Source: Paenibacillus sabuli (GTDB taxonomy: Bacteria; Bacillota; Bacilli; Paenibacillales; Paenibacillaceae). Taken from it: a DNA stretch of 64,000 nucleotides. Positions 18,319 to 26,113 of this stretch are shown here, one piece after another. Positions within the stretch are counted from its first letter, which is position 1. Each line of letters opens with the position of its first letter. The stretch is from contig NZ_JACXIZ010000045.1 in assembly GCF_014705605.1 (NCBI RefSeq), forward strand, positions 1 to 64,000, read 5' to 3'. The position numbers were made by a program, and so were the translations under genes. The notes beneath the pieces were generated by a model, which had not been told where the DNA came from, searched no databases, and saw nothing but the letters and a program-made list of their open reading frames with translations.

Positions 18319-19533
18319 CTACAATACGATCAGCCGCTCCGGCGAACGCGTCAACGCGCGCGGCCCTTGGGGCGTGATCAGATACGTATTCTCAATGCCG
18401 ACCACACCCTCGCCCGGAAAAGTGAACTTGGGCTCGACCGCCAGCACCATGCCCGGCTCGAGCGACAGGTCGAAGCCGCGGGCCAGCACCGGCCACTCGT
18501 CCACCTCCAGGCCGATCCCGTGCCCCAAAAAGCGGGCCTGATCGCGATTCCAGCCCATAAAATGACCCGCCAGCCCGGCTTCCTCCGCCTCCGCCAGCGC
18601 ATGGACGTAGAGCTCCGAACAGGGGGTGCCCGGGAGCAGGCGCGACTCCGCCGCCCGCAGCAGGCGCTCCGAGGACGCATAGGCCGCGGCCAAATGGCCC
18701 GGCAGCTCGCCGATGACCGCCGTGCGTGTCTGATCGATGACGTAGCCGTCGATGCAACAGCCGACATCGATCAGGATCGGTTCGCCGCGCCGGATCGGGC
18801 GACGGCTGACGCTCTGCGGAGCAGCGGGACCGAGACCCAGGCCGCCCGCCGGCCCGTCGAAGGCCGAAGGCTCCGCCGCCGCCGCTCCTGCGCCCACCAT
18901 CCCGGTCATGATCTCCTGATTATAGGCGCGCATGCGCATGACGCCGACATGGCCGCGCCGCCGCAGCTCATATTCCAGCTCCGCCATCCATTCCAGCTCC
19001 GTGACGCCCTCGCGCAGCAGCGGCAGCGCATGCGTGAGCGCCTCGGCCGCTGCGGCGGCGGCGGCCTCAATGCGTCCGACCTCGTAGGCGGACTTGCGCA
19101 TGCGGGCCGTGCGCAGCAGGGCGCTGCCGTCGACCAGCTCGGCGCCGCAGCCCGTGCGCAGCAGCTCGGCCAGCTTGAGATACTGCTGGGCCGGCAGCAC
19201 GTCGAGCTCCGCACCCACACGGACCGCTGCTCCACCCGCTCCGAACAGCTCCGGATAATCCGCGGCCAGTGTCTCGCCCAAGCGACGCAGCGAACCGAGC
19301 GGCGCGACGCGAATATACGCCTCGCGCCCGGCTCGGTCTACGCTGCGGCGCACATAGTACGTCGGCTCGCCGTGCGCCGGAATGAGCACATATCCGGCTT
19401 GCATGGAGCCGCTCGTATAGTAGATATCCACGTGCTGTGTGACGAGCAGCGCATCCAGTCCTTCCGGGGCCATTGCCTGCTGCAGCCGAGCGATCCGCGC
19501 AGCCCACTCCTGCGCCAGTTGCTCCCGATCCAT
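18319..19533 (-). CDS. M24-family Xaa-Pro aminopeptidase-like metallopeptidase
   Basis: 404 residues with the creatinase/prolidase layout: N-terminal domain (about 1-150) and C-terminal pita-bread domain. All five metal ligands are visible: two Asp eleven apart in LIDVGCCIDGYVIDQTRT, His in GHGIGLEVDEWP, Glu in AVEPKFTFP and Glu in GIENTYL. It should therefore be an active dinuclear metallopeptidase acting on Xaa-Pro peptides; creatinase-like activities are possible in this superfamily. Single gene, no operon partner. An Ala-rich tract is present around residue 160. Confidence 0.88.
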   Translation of the reverse strand: MDREQLAQEWAARIARLQQAMAPEGLDALLVTQHVDIYYTSGSMQAGYVLIPAHGEPTYYVRRSVDRAGREAYIRVAPLGSLRRLGETLAADYPELFGAGGAAVRVGAELDVLPAQQYLKLAELLRTGCGAELVDGSALLRTARMRKSAYEVGRIEAAAAAAAEALTHALPLLREGVTELEWMAELEYELRRRGHVGVMRMRAYNQEIMTGMVGAGAAAAEPSAFDGPAGGLGLGPAAPQSVSRRPIRRGEPILIDVGCCIDGYVIDQTRTAVIGELPGHLAAAYASSERLLRAAESRLLPGTPCSELYVHALAEAEEAGLAGHFMGWNRDQARFLGHGIGLEVDEWPVLARGFDLSLEPGMVLAVEPKFTFPGEGVVGIENTYLITPQGPRALTRSPERLIVL

Positions 19534-19612
19534 ATCGCCTCACGCTCCATTCCATAGACTCCCTTCATTAGATCAAGATTGACGGGCCGCGTCAACCAGG
19601 AAGTCCGGCAGA

Positions 19613-19640
19613 CCCGGCATGCCCGGCATGCCCGGCACGC
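19613..19640. repeat. Short tandem repeat, about three 9-bp units
   Basis: CCCGGCATG is repeated roughly three times between the peptidase gene and the Tad-like cluster. No function is evident. Confidence 0.6.
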
Positions 19641-19666
19641 GCGTCATGCTGCACATTCAAGTGCAG

Positions 19667-20149
19667 CTAACGCACCAGCTCGGCCGCGCCTTTGACCTGC
19701 CAGGTAATCGGGTCCAGCACGCTGAAGGCTCGCGGATAGTCGATCTGCACGACCAGGACGACGCTCGGTCCGTACAGCATGACCTCGTAGTCATATTCGG
19801 GCAACCGGTACCGCACCGGATAAGGGCGATTGCCGTCGACGACCTCCAGCCGCAGCACCTCGACCTCGCCTTGGAACGGCGAACCGGCCAGCGGCTCGCC
19901 GTGCGCGTCCAGATTCATATTGAATTGAAGATAACGGGCAGCCGCCGCGGCCGCGGCTTCGCGGTCGATGCGCAACTCGCCGTTGGCCAGTCGCTCCTGA
20001 TCAAGCTGCTGCGCGGCCGCATGCGCGGCGCGATTAATGGCATGCTTGCCGACATAGAGTATGCGGACGGCCATCTCCTGGTCGAGCTGAAGCGCCTGCA
20101 GCAGCATCAGGACCGCCATCAGCAGCGGCAGCAGCAGCAGCTTGTACAT
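19667..20149 (-). CDS. TadE/TadG-like pseudopilin-type membrane protein, last gene of the Tad locus
   Basis: 160 residues: one N-terminal hydrophobic segment (about 3-19, LLLLPLLMAVLMLL), then an alpha-helical Ala-rich stretch with charged residues (VGKHAINRAAHAAAQQLDQE) and a beta-rich C-terminal domain outside the membrane. This is the shape of TadE/TadG-like minor pilin proteins; direct motif evidence is thin and the call leans on position. It starts 27 bases after the previous gene with AAGGAGG upstream of the ATG. Confidence 0.6.
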   Translation of the reverse strand: MYKLLLLPLLMAVLMLLQALQLDQEMAVRILYVGKHAINRAAHAAAQQLDQERLANGELRIDREAAAAAAARYLQFNMNLDAHGEPLAGSPFQGEVEVLRLEVVDGNRPYPVRYRLPEYDYEVMLYGPSVVLVVQIDYPRAFSVLDPITWQVKGAAELVR

Positions 20150-20176
20150 CGGATCCCTCCTTGCTCTGTGCCCGCG

Positions 20177-20602
20177 TCAAGGCACATATTCGCTCATCTT
20201 CAATCCCGTCGCCGCGAGCCGGGTCGCCGGATCCGGCGGGGTCAGCCCGATGAGACGGTCGATCTCAAGTATGCTGCCGTACGGATACCGGATCGTCAGC
20301 TGCAGACCGTCGCCGCGCAGCAGCGGGGCGTACGGAGCGGTCGCCGGGACGCCGCTTAGCGAGCGCACCTCGTATTCGGCCGCGGCGGCATCCATGCCTA
20401 CAGCCGCCAGCCGCGCCCGCGACGCGCCGATCATCGCCGCATCGACATAGCCATAGCCCCCGCTCGCGCCGATCTCGAGCAGGTAGTCGACCTCCTGCTG
20501 CAGCACGGCCTGGCGCATGATCAAGACGTGCTTGTAGATCGGGGCAAACATGAACCAGCACAGCATGACTACCGTCAGCACAAAAGCCAGCAGCGATTTC
20601 AC
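20177..20602 (-). CDS. TadE/TadF-like membrane protein of the Tad locus
   Basis: 141 residues with a single N-terminal membrane segment (about 4-24, LLAFVLTVVMLCWFMFAP), a helical region and a C-terminal extracytoplasmic domain. It resembles TadE/F-type pseudopilins in size and topology. The start is GTG at 20602 and overlaps the stop of the upstream 48-residue peptide gene by four bases, so the two are probably translationally coupled. Confidence 0.6.
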   Translation of the reverse strand: MKSLLAFVLTVVMLCWFMFAPIYKHVLIMRQAVLQQEVDYLLEIGASGGYGYVDAAMIGASRARLAAVGMDAAAAEYEVRSLSGVPATAPYAPLLRGDGLQLTIRYPYGSILEIDRLIGLTPPDPATRLAATGLKMSEYVP

Positions 20603-20745
20603 GGGTCGATCTCCCCGATCCGGCCGCCTGCGGCGCGGCCCCCTTCGTCAATGAGCGCCTGCGTGCCCGCGGCGCCGTCGAATACCGTCTGGTAGAACAT
20701 GGCGCTCACGATGAGCAGCAGCAGGGCCATCAGCACATTGCGCAT
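20599..20745 (-). CDS. 48-residue pilin-like peptide, paralogue of the upstream one
   Basis: A tiny protein: MRNVLM, a hydrophobic helix (about residues 4-21) and a short hydrophilic tail ending RIGEIDP. It shares the scheme MRN-[IV]-LM, GT-X-A-X-I, G-X2-A-X2-RIG and a final -P with the 50-residue peptide encoded 85 bases upstream, so the two are paralogues. GGAGGGAG precedes the ATG. It lacks the G/XXXXEY site and the long leader of Flp (class III) pilins. Probably a pilin-like subunit of the Tad-like machine; this is inference from context. Confidence 0.7.
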   Translation of the reverse strand: MRNVLMALLLLIVSAMFYQTVFDGAAGTQALIDEGGRAAGGRIGEIDP

Positions 20746-20830
20746 CTTGCTCCCTCCGGCTGTCGCCGTCCTCTGATGGCGACACAAGTTACGTTCCGCG
20801 AAACGCTCTAAACGCTAGACAATATGCCTC

Positions 20831-20983
20831 CTAGCTCGGGTTCAGATTGCCGATTCTGGTGTTGGCGCTCGTCCCCTGGCTCTGGATCTGTGCCTTGGTG
20901 CCGGTCGTATCCGTCATAATGACGGCATTGAACAGCAGAATGACTACGACAATCATCATGACCGTCATCAAAATGTTGCGCAT
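20831..20983 (-). CDS. 50-residue pilin-like peptide with very strong RBS
   Basis: MRNILM is followed by a hydrophobic helix (about residues 5-23) and a Thr/Gln/Asn-rich tail ending RIGNLNPS. The ribosome binding site AAAAGGAGGTGAA is the strongest in the cluster, as expected for a major structural subunit. No class III prepilin leader or Glu-Tyr pair is seen, so export or processing must differ from classical Flp pilins, or this is an accessory peptide. It lies directly after TadC, the usual place of a pilin gene in such loci. Too short for most automatic annotation. Confidence 0.7.
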   Translation of the reverse strand: MRNILMTVMMIVVVILLFNAVIMTDTTGTKAQIQSQGTSANTRIGNLNPS

Positions 20984-21027
20984 GCCCGATTCACCTCCTT
21001 TTCGTGCCGCTCGCGCAGCCACATTTG

Positions 21028-21927
21028 TCAAGGATTCAGCGACTGGAACAGCTGATTGCCCTCTTGCACCCACGGGTAGATAAAAATCTGAAACATGTAC
21101 AAAATCGGAATGCCGGCCAGCACGAACAGCATGTACGACGCCGATTCCTTGCGACTCTCCTTCGCCAGGTCGAGCTTTTCCTTGTAATCGTGAATACGCT
21201 CGCGCAGCAGCCTGTAATACTCCTCGTTCTCGTGCAGACGAAGCGAAGCAATCGTCTCCACGAAGCTATGTCCTTCCTCCGTGCCGACGCGTTGCTTGAA
21301 GCGGCGCAGCGCGCCCTCCGCGTCGTGATACCATTCGCCGAGCATGCGCTGCAGCTCTCCCCGCAGCACGCGGGCATAAGGCAGACAGCGCATCAGCTTG
21401 GTGTGCACGTTGAGCGAAGAGCCGGACAAGTACAGCAGTTGATTGCTGATGACATAGATCTCCTTGACGATGCGCTGCGTCCGCACCTGACGCAGCGCCT
21501 CCAGCCAGGGCGTGTCCCACAGCACCGCCCCGTACAGCGCCGCCCCCGCTGCAAGCGCGATCGCAGAGGGAGGAGCCATGGCGGTCAGATGCTTGGCAAG
21601 CTGCGTCCACACGAGCGCGGCGCCCGGGATGCCGAGCAGCAGGATGCGCCGCAGCAGCAGATAGGCGGCCGGATCGCCGGTATACCCCGCCCCCGCCAGC
21701 AGTTGGAGGCGAAGGTCATAAGTCCGCCCCTCGCGAGACAAGCCGGCCGCGCGCAGCAGCGTGCCGGGGACCCGGCGACGCTGCCAATAATCGCCGACCA
21801 GATGCGCCCAGCGCGGCCTGCGATACAGGAGCGCACGCAGCAGGGCCGCCGCACATACGAAGCCAAGCCCGTATTGGAAGATAAGCGCCGTCCATTTCAG
21901 CAACACCAGGGTCGTCTCGGCCTGCAT
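21028..21927 (-). CDS. tadC: TadC-like inner-membrane platform protein
   Basis: 299 residues. Several hydrophobic segments occur near the N-terminus (about 5-27), in the middle (about 95-135) and at the C-terminus (about 265-285, ASYMLFVLAGIPILYMFQIF), with a long cytoplasmic helical region between. This is the GspF-like fold of TadC, which with TadB forms the membrane base for pilus assembly. It follows tadB by 18 bases, with AAAGGAG before the ATG. Sequence similarity is loose, so the assignment relies partly on order. Confidence 0.72.
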   Translation of the reverse strand: MQAETTLVLLKWTALIFQYGLGFVCAAALLRALLYRRPRWAHLVGDYWQRRRVPGTLLRAAGLSREGRTYDLRLQLLAGAGYTGDPAAYLLLRRILLLGIPGAALVWTQLAKHLTAMAPPSAIALAAGAALYGAVLWDTPWLEALRQVRTQRIVKEIYVISNQLLYLSGSSLNVHTKLMRCLPYARVLRGELQRMLGEWYHDAEGALRRFKQRVGTEEGHSFVETIASLRLHENEEYYRLLRERIHDYKEKLDLAKESRKESASYMLFVLAGIPILYMFQIFIYPWVQEGNQLFQSLNP

Positions 21928-21945
21928 TTGACCTCACTCCTTTCT

Positions 21946-22887
21946 TCACATTTTTTTGCGCGACAGGTAGAGGCCCATCACGAAGGAGGCAAAGATCATG
22001 GCGGCCGCATTGAGCAGCATGTCGCGGCCCTTGGGATCCAGCACGTAATAAAAGTAAGCCTGCTCCGGGTTGTAGCGAAAATTAATGCCGATAAATAAGG
22101 CCAGGAACAGCAACGGCGAAAAATTGGCGATTCGAATTTCAAGCAGCTTGTTGCGCTCCTGCTGATTGGCGCGTCGCGCCTTGCGCATATCGGTGATCAG
22201 ATCCTTGAGATTGTCTGCGACGGGCGCACCCTCGGCCAACGCCACACGCATAATCTGCACAAAGTAATCGCCCCAGACATGGCCTGTGGAGGCGGAAAAA
22301 ATACGAAGCGTCGCTTCGTCGTCGCTGCGAACCGACAAATTGCGATAAAGCTGTTCGAACACCCCTTGCAGCGCGCCCGGCAGCCGCCGCTCCTCAATGG
22401 TGCGGCGCAGCGCCGAACGCACCTGCTTGCCCCCCGTCACCAGATACGACTGATAGAAGAGCTCGACGGCCGGCAAGAACTCCAGACGCGTCTTGAGCTG
22501 GCGCTGTGTGAGCGCCATGCGCAGCAGCATGTACGGCAGCCCCGCCAACAGCAGCATCAGCAGCGCCGCGCCCTTGAAGCTCTGGAACAGCAGCACGCCG
22601 CCACTCAGACCACCCAGGGCGAGCAGCAGGGTCAACAGCGCAAATCCGCCCGCCTGCAGCGGCCACTGCAGCGATTCGAGCAGCTCGGAGAGATGACGCT
22701 GCACGCCGCCATAGCGGCTCAAATACCGGGACAGCCGATTCACCAGCCGGGCGTCGGCGCGATAGGCGAGCCGCTCGTGCTTGCGGCTGCGCTCAGTCAG
22801 CATGGCGAGCGCGCGCTCGATTGCAACGAATGCGAATACAAACAAGGAAACTACCGTTAGCAGCACCCAGCCTTGCGGCATCTCCAT
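21946..22887 (-). CDS. tadB: TadB-like inner-membrane platform protein
   Basis: 313 residues, with an N-terminal membrane segment (about 6-24), a central pair (about 85-130) and a C-terminal segment (about 275-300, LLNAAAMIFASFVMGLYLSR). The cytoplasmic GspF-like domain between them contains MRVALAEGAPVADNLKDL, typical of TadB/TadC. The start ATG overlaps the tadA stop in an ATGA, implying coupled translation. Partner of tadC immediately downstream. Confidence 0.75.
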   Translation of the reverse strand: MEMPQGWVLLTVVSLFVFAFVAIERALAMLTERSRKHERLAYRADARLVNRLSRYLSRYGGVQRHLSELLESLQWPLQAGGFALLTLLLALGGLSGGVLLFQSFKGAALLMLLLAGLPYMLLRMALTQRQLKTRLEFLPAVELFYQSYLVTGGKQVRSALRRTIEERRLPGALQGVFEQLYRNLSVRSDDEATLRIFSASTGHVWGDYFVQIMRVALAEGAPVADNLKDLITDMRKARRANQQERNKLLEIRIANFSPLLFLALFIGINFRYNPEQAYFYYVLDPKGRDMLLNAAAMIFASFVMGLYLSRKKM

Positions 22888-24278
22888 CAATGCTCCACCT
22901 CCGTCTCGATCCCCCGCGCACGCCGCAGCCGCAGCTCTGCTGCAGACGAGGGGCGCTCGGGCAGGAGCCAGCGGCCGCGCTGCGGGTCGAAGCGCACCCA
23001 CTCGCGAATGTGCGCCTCGCCGCCTTGCCACACATATTCGCCGAGTCGCACCAGCCGCCGCTTGCCCGATACGGTCCGCAGCTCGATGCCGATTTGCGTG
23101 ACATATTCGGTGATGCGCTTCATCAGGCGTTCCGGATTCATGCCGCGGCCGTCGAGCATGCACATGTCGGTAATCGCCTCGGGCACGTCCTCCAGCGCAT
23201 TGGCATGCACCGTCGTCATGCTGCCCTCATGGCCGCGGGTGCACGCCCGCACGTAGATGTTCGCGTCGTCGTCGCGAATCTCCGCGCGCACGATGCGCTG
23301 CGGCGATTGTCTGAGCGCCAGCTTGAACGCCTGTGCCGATTGGTGTAGCGCATCCTCGTCGTCGGCTTCGTATTCGATGATATTTTTGGCAGGAAAGTCC
23401 CGGCGCAGCATCATCTCCAGCCGATTCTCAATCGTGACGATCCGCTCCGCCTCGGGCAACTCGGCAATCAGCGCCTTCATCAGGTGCGTCTTGCCGGAGT
23501 TGGTCGGTCCGATGATCACCAGATTGAAGCGGGCTCTCAGGACCAGACGCAGCAGCTCCGCCACCTCCGCGCTCATCGTGCCGAGCTCCGGGCCGCTCAA
23601 CTGACTGAGCGCGAAATGCCGCACGGTATAGAACCGCATCGTCAGCGTCGGCTCCGAGGTGAAGCCAAAGCCCGTCATCGTCACCCGCGAGCCGTCGGAC
23701 AGCATGACCTCGGCCCAGCGCTTGCGGGGATTGATCCGATCGTTGTTGAACAGCACCAGATTCTGCTGGATGCGCTCCACCTCCCGCACCGAGGCGAACG
23801 CGTATGGCGAAGCGATCGCCACCCCGCCGCGCACCTCGAACACCTGCGTGCCGACGACCTGAATCTCCTCCAGGCCTTCCTTGCCCTGCAGCACCAGCTC
23901 CAGCACATTGAGTCCGATGACCTCGGCGAACAGCGCCTCGGCAAGCGACTCGTACGGATGCCAGCCGCCCGTCAGGTGGTGAATGCGGCGCCGCATGAGC
24001 CGGTCGTTGATGACCGCGAGCAGCTCCGCCCGCTCCTCGGGGAAGCCCAGCACCGCCCGATTGAGCCGCTCGTTGTACTGCCGCCGCTCTTCCTCCGTCG
24101 CCCCCCGCGGCGTCGCCAAAAAGGTGCGAATGTCCTCGGCGAGCTTGGTCAGATCGCCGGCAGCCTCGCCGGCGCCTGCGGCTGCGAATTGCTCCGCTTC
24201 TACGACTTGATTGAGCCGGGCAGCATAGGCCGATGGCGAGAAGCGCGCAGGCGCAGCAAGATCGTGTTCGCGCATCAT
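22887..24278 (-). CDS. tadA: TadA/CpaF-type secretion ATPase
   Basis: 463 residues. It belongs to the GspE/VirB11 superfamily that powers assembly of Tad pili. Walker A is GPTNSGKTHLMKAL (about residue 265), followed by the Asp/Glu box around VTIENRLEMML and the His box GHEGSMTTVHAN (about 370). The Walker-B region reads RIVRAEIRDDDA, where the usual GE is AE, but the Glu is kept. The ATG at 24278 overlaps the upstream stop in an ATGA and has GGAGGG five bases upstream. Confidence 0.9.
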   Translation of the reverse strand: MMREHDLAAPARFSPSAYAARLNQVVEAEQFAAAGAGEAAGDLTKLAEDIRTFLATPRGATEEERRQYNERLNRAVLGFPEERAELLAVINDRLMRRRIHHLTGGWHPYESLAEALFAEVIGLNVLELVLQGKEGLEEIQVVGTQVFEVRGGVAIASPYAFASVREVERIQQNLVLFNNDRINPRKRWAEVMLSDGSRVTMTGFGFTSEPTLTMRFYTVRHFALSQLSGPELGTMSAEVAELLRLVLRARFNLVIIGPTNSGKTHLMKALIAELPEAERIVTIENRLEMMLRRDFPAKNIIEYEADDEDALHQSAQAFKLALRQSPQRIVRAEIRDDDANIYVRACTRGHEGSMTTVHANALEDVPEAITDMCMLDGRGMNPERLMKRITEYVTQIGIELRTVSGKRRLVRLGEYVWQGGEAHIREWVRFDPQRGRWLLPERPSSAAELRLRRARGIETEVEH

Positions 24279-25132
24279 CCCATCCCTCCGCGTTCCTGTG
24301 GCTGCAGGCGACGATACCATGGCCGCACAGCGACCGCCGGCTTGGGCTGCAGCCCGCAGCGCCGCATCGTATCGGCCGCGACTCTCGCCATCGCCCGCCG
24401 GCCATGCTTGTCCTCACGCACCCATTCCGCGAGCCCGCCGCTATCCAGCTGCGCCAGCAGCCCTTGTGTCAGCTGCAGCTCGCCGGCCAATTCCAGTCCG
24501 GTCTCCCTGGCGACATCGCGGCGCCCGAAGCCGCTGTTCTCCCGCCACGGCGGATGCATCACGACGAGCCGGTAGCTGCCCTGCTCCACTCCGAAGAGCG
24601 GCGATATCTGCCCGATCCAGCGTCTGGCATCCTCCTGGAAGCCGGAGAGCGCGGTCGTCGTCGCCAGCAGGCGCATGTCCGCCTCGCGCATCGCCATGAC
24701 GGTCGCCGCATTATCCCAATAGGCGCTGACGTCGACGACAGTGACGGCGAACGTCTCGCGAGCAACGGCCAGCAGCTCGGCCATCTCCTCGGGGGTATAA
24801 TATTCCGCCTGATCGCGCATCAGGTTGCCGAACAGCACGCGCAGATTCGGAAGGCGCCCTGCCGGCTCGCACGCCCGCCTGAGCTTGGCCGCATCAAGCG
24901 TCCCCGCGCGCAGCTCCGGCCGAAGGCCGTCCAGCGTTACCGCCGGCCGATCGCAGCCGAGGTAGCGGTGCAGCTTGGCGCTCTTGAGATTGAGACACAG
25001 ATGCCCGACAGACGCGTCGAGCTGCTCGGCGAGCCGGACGGCCAGCGCGAATGCGGCGGTCGTCGTGCCAATATTCGGGGTCGTGCCGACGCAGCCAATG
25101 AGCAGCGACCGATGCTTACGTAGATTATTCAT
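24275..25132 (-). CDS. TadZ/CpaE-like MinD-family protein with degenerate P-loop
   Basis: 285 residues. The N-terminus has a MinD-like pattern (LLIGCVGTTPNIGTTTAAFA), the fold of TadZ/CpaE localisation factors, but both lysines of the deviant Walker A KGGXGKT are missing. The switch-like VTVVDVSAYWDN and later MinD-like strands can be followed to about residue 200. It probably marks the pole or assembly site rather than hydrolysing ATP; that is inference. It overlaps cpaB by 8 bases and tadA by 4. Confidence 0.72.
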   Translation of the reverse strand: MNNLRKHRSLLIGCVGTTPNIGTTTAAFALAVRLAEQLDASVGHLCLNLKSAKLHRYLGCDRPAVTLDGLRPELRAGTLDAAKLRRACEPAGRLPNLRVLFGNLMRDQAEYYTPEEMAELLAVARETFAVTVVDVSAYWDNAATVMAMREADMRLLATTTALSGFQEDARRWIGQISPLFGVEQGSYRLVVMHPPWRENSGFGRRDVARETGLELAGELQLTQGLLAQLDSGGLAEWVREDKHGRRAMARVAADTMRRCGLQPKPAVAVRPWYRRLQPQERGGMG

Positions 25133-25874
25133 GCCGCCCCCCCTCTCCTTCCGCGTCCCCTGGCATGCGCGATTCTTCGGGCTCCATCGACAGCGGGCTG
25201 AAGGCGATAACGAGCTTGGCCGCTCCGTCCCTGCAGAGCCGATCGATCTCGAGCCATTGCGTCTCGGTCAGGTTCAGATTGACATGATCAATCATGGCAT
25301 TCGCATCGCGGCGCGAAGCGTACATGTTTTCCTTGTCCCCGTTGGCCAGCGAGATCAGATTGGGGTTGTCCGGATCGTCGACCTCCTGATTGCCCGACGT
25401 CTTCACCGAGGCGACCGTCACCAGCCCTCCGAACAAGCGCTCCGAGCCCGCCTCGCTTCCCGAGACGAACAGCACGACGCGATCGCCCGCGCGAATGCCG
25501 CTCGAGATCGAGAGCACGTATTCCCGCGGAATCTGGAAGGTGCTCTCATTGTGCTCCGGCAGGAGACGGTAACTGCTGACCTTCCAGGCGCGCAGCGGCT
25601 CGCCCTCGCCGAGTGGAACGGCGGTCTCGAGCCCGATGGCAGACGCCGGGTCGGTGAACATCTCCGAATCGTAGGAGGCCATGGCGATCGTGCGGGTCGT
25701 GAGCAACTCGGCAGTCAGGCGTTCGCCCGCAGCGATGAAGCGGGACGGGACGACCACCTCTACCGTCTCTTGCAGCCGCAGCTGACGCAACTGCAGCGTA
25801 TAGACCGCGTATACGAGCAGACCAGCCAGCAGCGCCGCTACAATACTGATGAGCAAATTTCGTTTTCGACTCAT
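25125..25874 (-). CDS. CpaB/RcpC-like pilus assembly protein (SAF domain)
   Basis: 249 residues: an N-terminal membrane anchor (about 6-27) followed by an extracytoplasmic SAF-like domain (VPSRFIAAGERLTAELLTTRTI, about 40-100) and a second beta domain (GDRVVLFVSG near 155). CpaB-like proteins are periplasmic/extracellular assembly factors of Tad pili. First gene of the nine-gene operon. AGGGAGG precedes the ATG at 25874. A hairpin terminator lies 27-70 bases upstream in the leader. Confidence 0.75.
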   Translation of the reverse strand: MSRKRNLLISIVAALLAGLLVYAVYTLQLRQLRLQETVEVVVPSRFIAAGERLTAELLTTRTIAMASYDSEMFTDPASAIGLETAVPLGEGEPLRAWKVSSYRLLPEHNESTFQIPREYVLSISSGIRAGDRVVLFVSGSEAGSERLFGGLVTVASVKTSGNQEVDDPDNPNLISLANGDKENMYASRRDANAMIDHVNLNLTETQWLEIDRLCRDGAAKLVIAFSPLSMEPEESRMPGDAEGEGGRHE

Positions 25875-25894
25875 GGCGCCTCCCTTGCGCAACA

Positions 25895-25944
25895 ACAAAA
25901 AAGAACGCAGCTAGGGAAGGTACCTTCCCAAAGCCTGCGTTCTT
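25895..25944 (-). terminator. Hairpin terminator in the leader of the Tad-like operon (possible attenuator)
   Basis: On the minus strand AAGAACGCAG (25944-25935) pairs with CTGCGTTCTT (25910-25901); between them GGGAAGGTACCTTCCC is itself a perfect palindrome. Six U residues follow. It stands between the candidate promoter at 26000-26028 and the first gene, so transcription must pass it to reach cpaB. No ligand-binding domain was recognised upstream. Confidence 0.7.
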
Positions 25945-25999
25945 CGCATGACTGTTGCTAGATATACTGTTGTCTGGCATAACTAAAAGCTTGATGCCA

Positions 26000-26028
26000 A
26001 TATTATCAAATTATCTGCAAGCTGTCTA
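26000..26028 (-). promoter_or_regulatory. Candidate promoter of the Tad-like operon
   Basis: TAGACA (26023-26028), 17-base spacer and TAATAT (26000-26005) on the minus strand. Transcription would start near 25993, giving a leader of about 120 bases that contains the hairpin terminator. Confidence 0.4.
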
Positions 26029-26113
26029 CCCTGTATTTATCCAGCTCTGCTATGTTTTGAAGCAAAACTGCGCATGCTAAAGCACGTAGGAGATATCCAA
26101 AGGAGGAATTCAC

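Noticed and set aside
25895-26040. Cyclic-di-GMP (GEMM) or other riboswitch in the Tad-operon leader
   Set aside because: The conserved GGCAAACC core and receptor-loop strings are absent; only a terminator stem can be supported.
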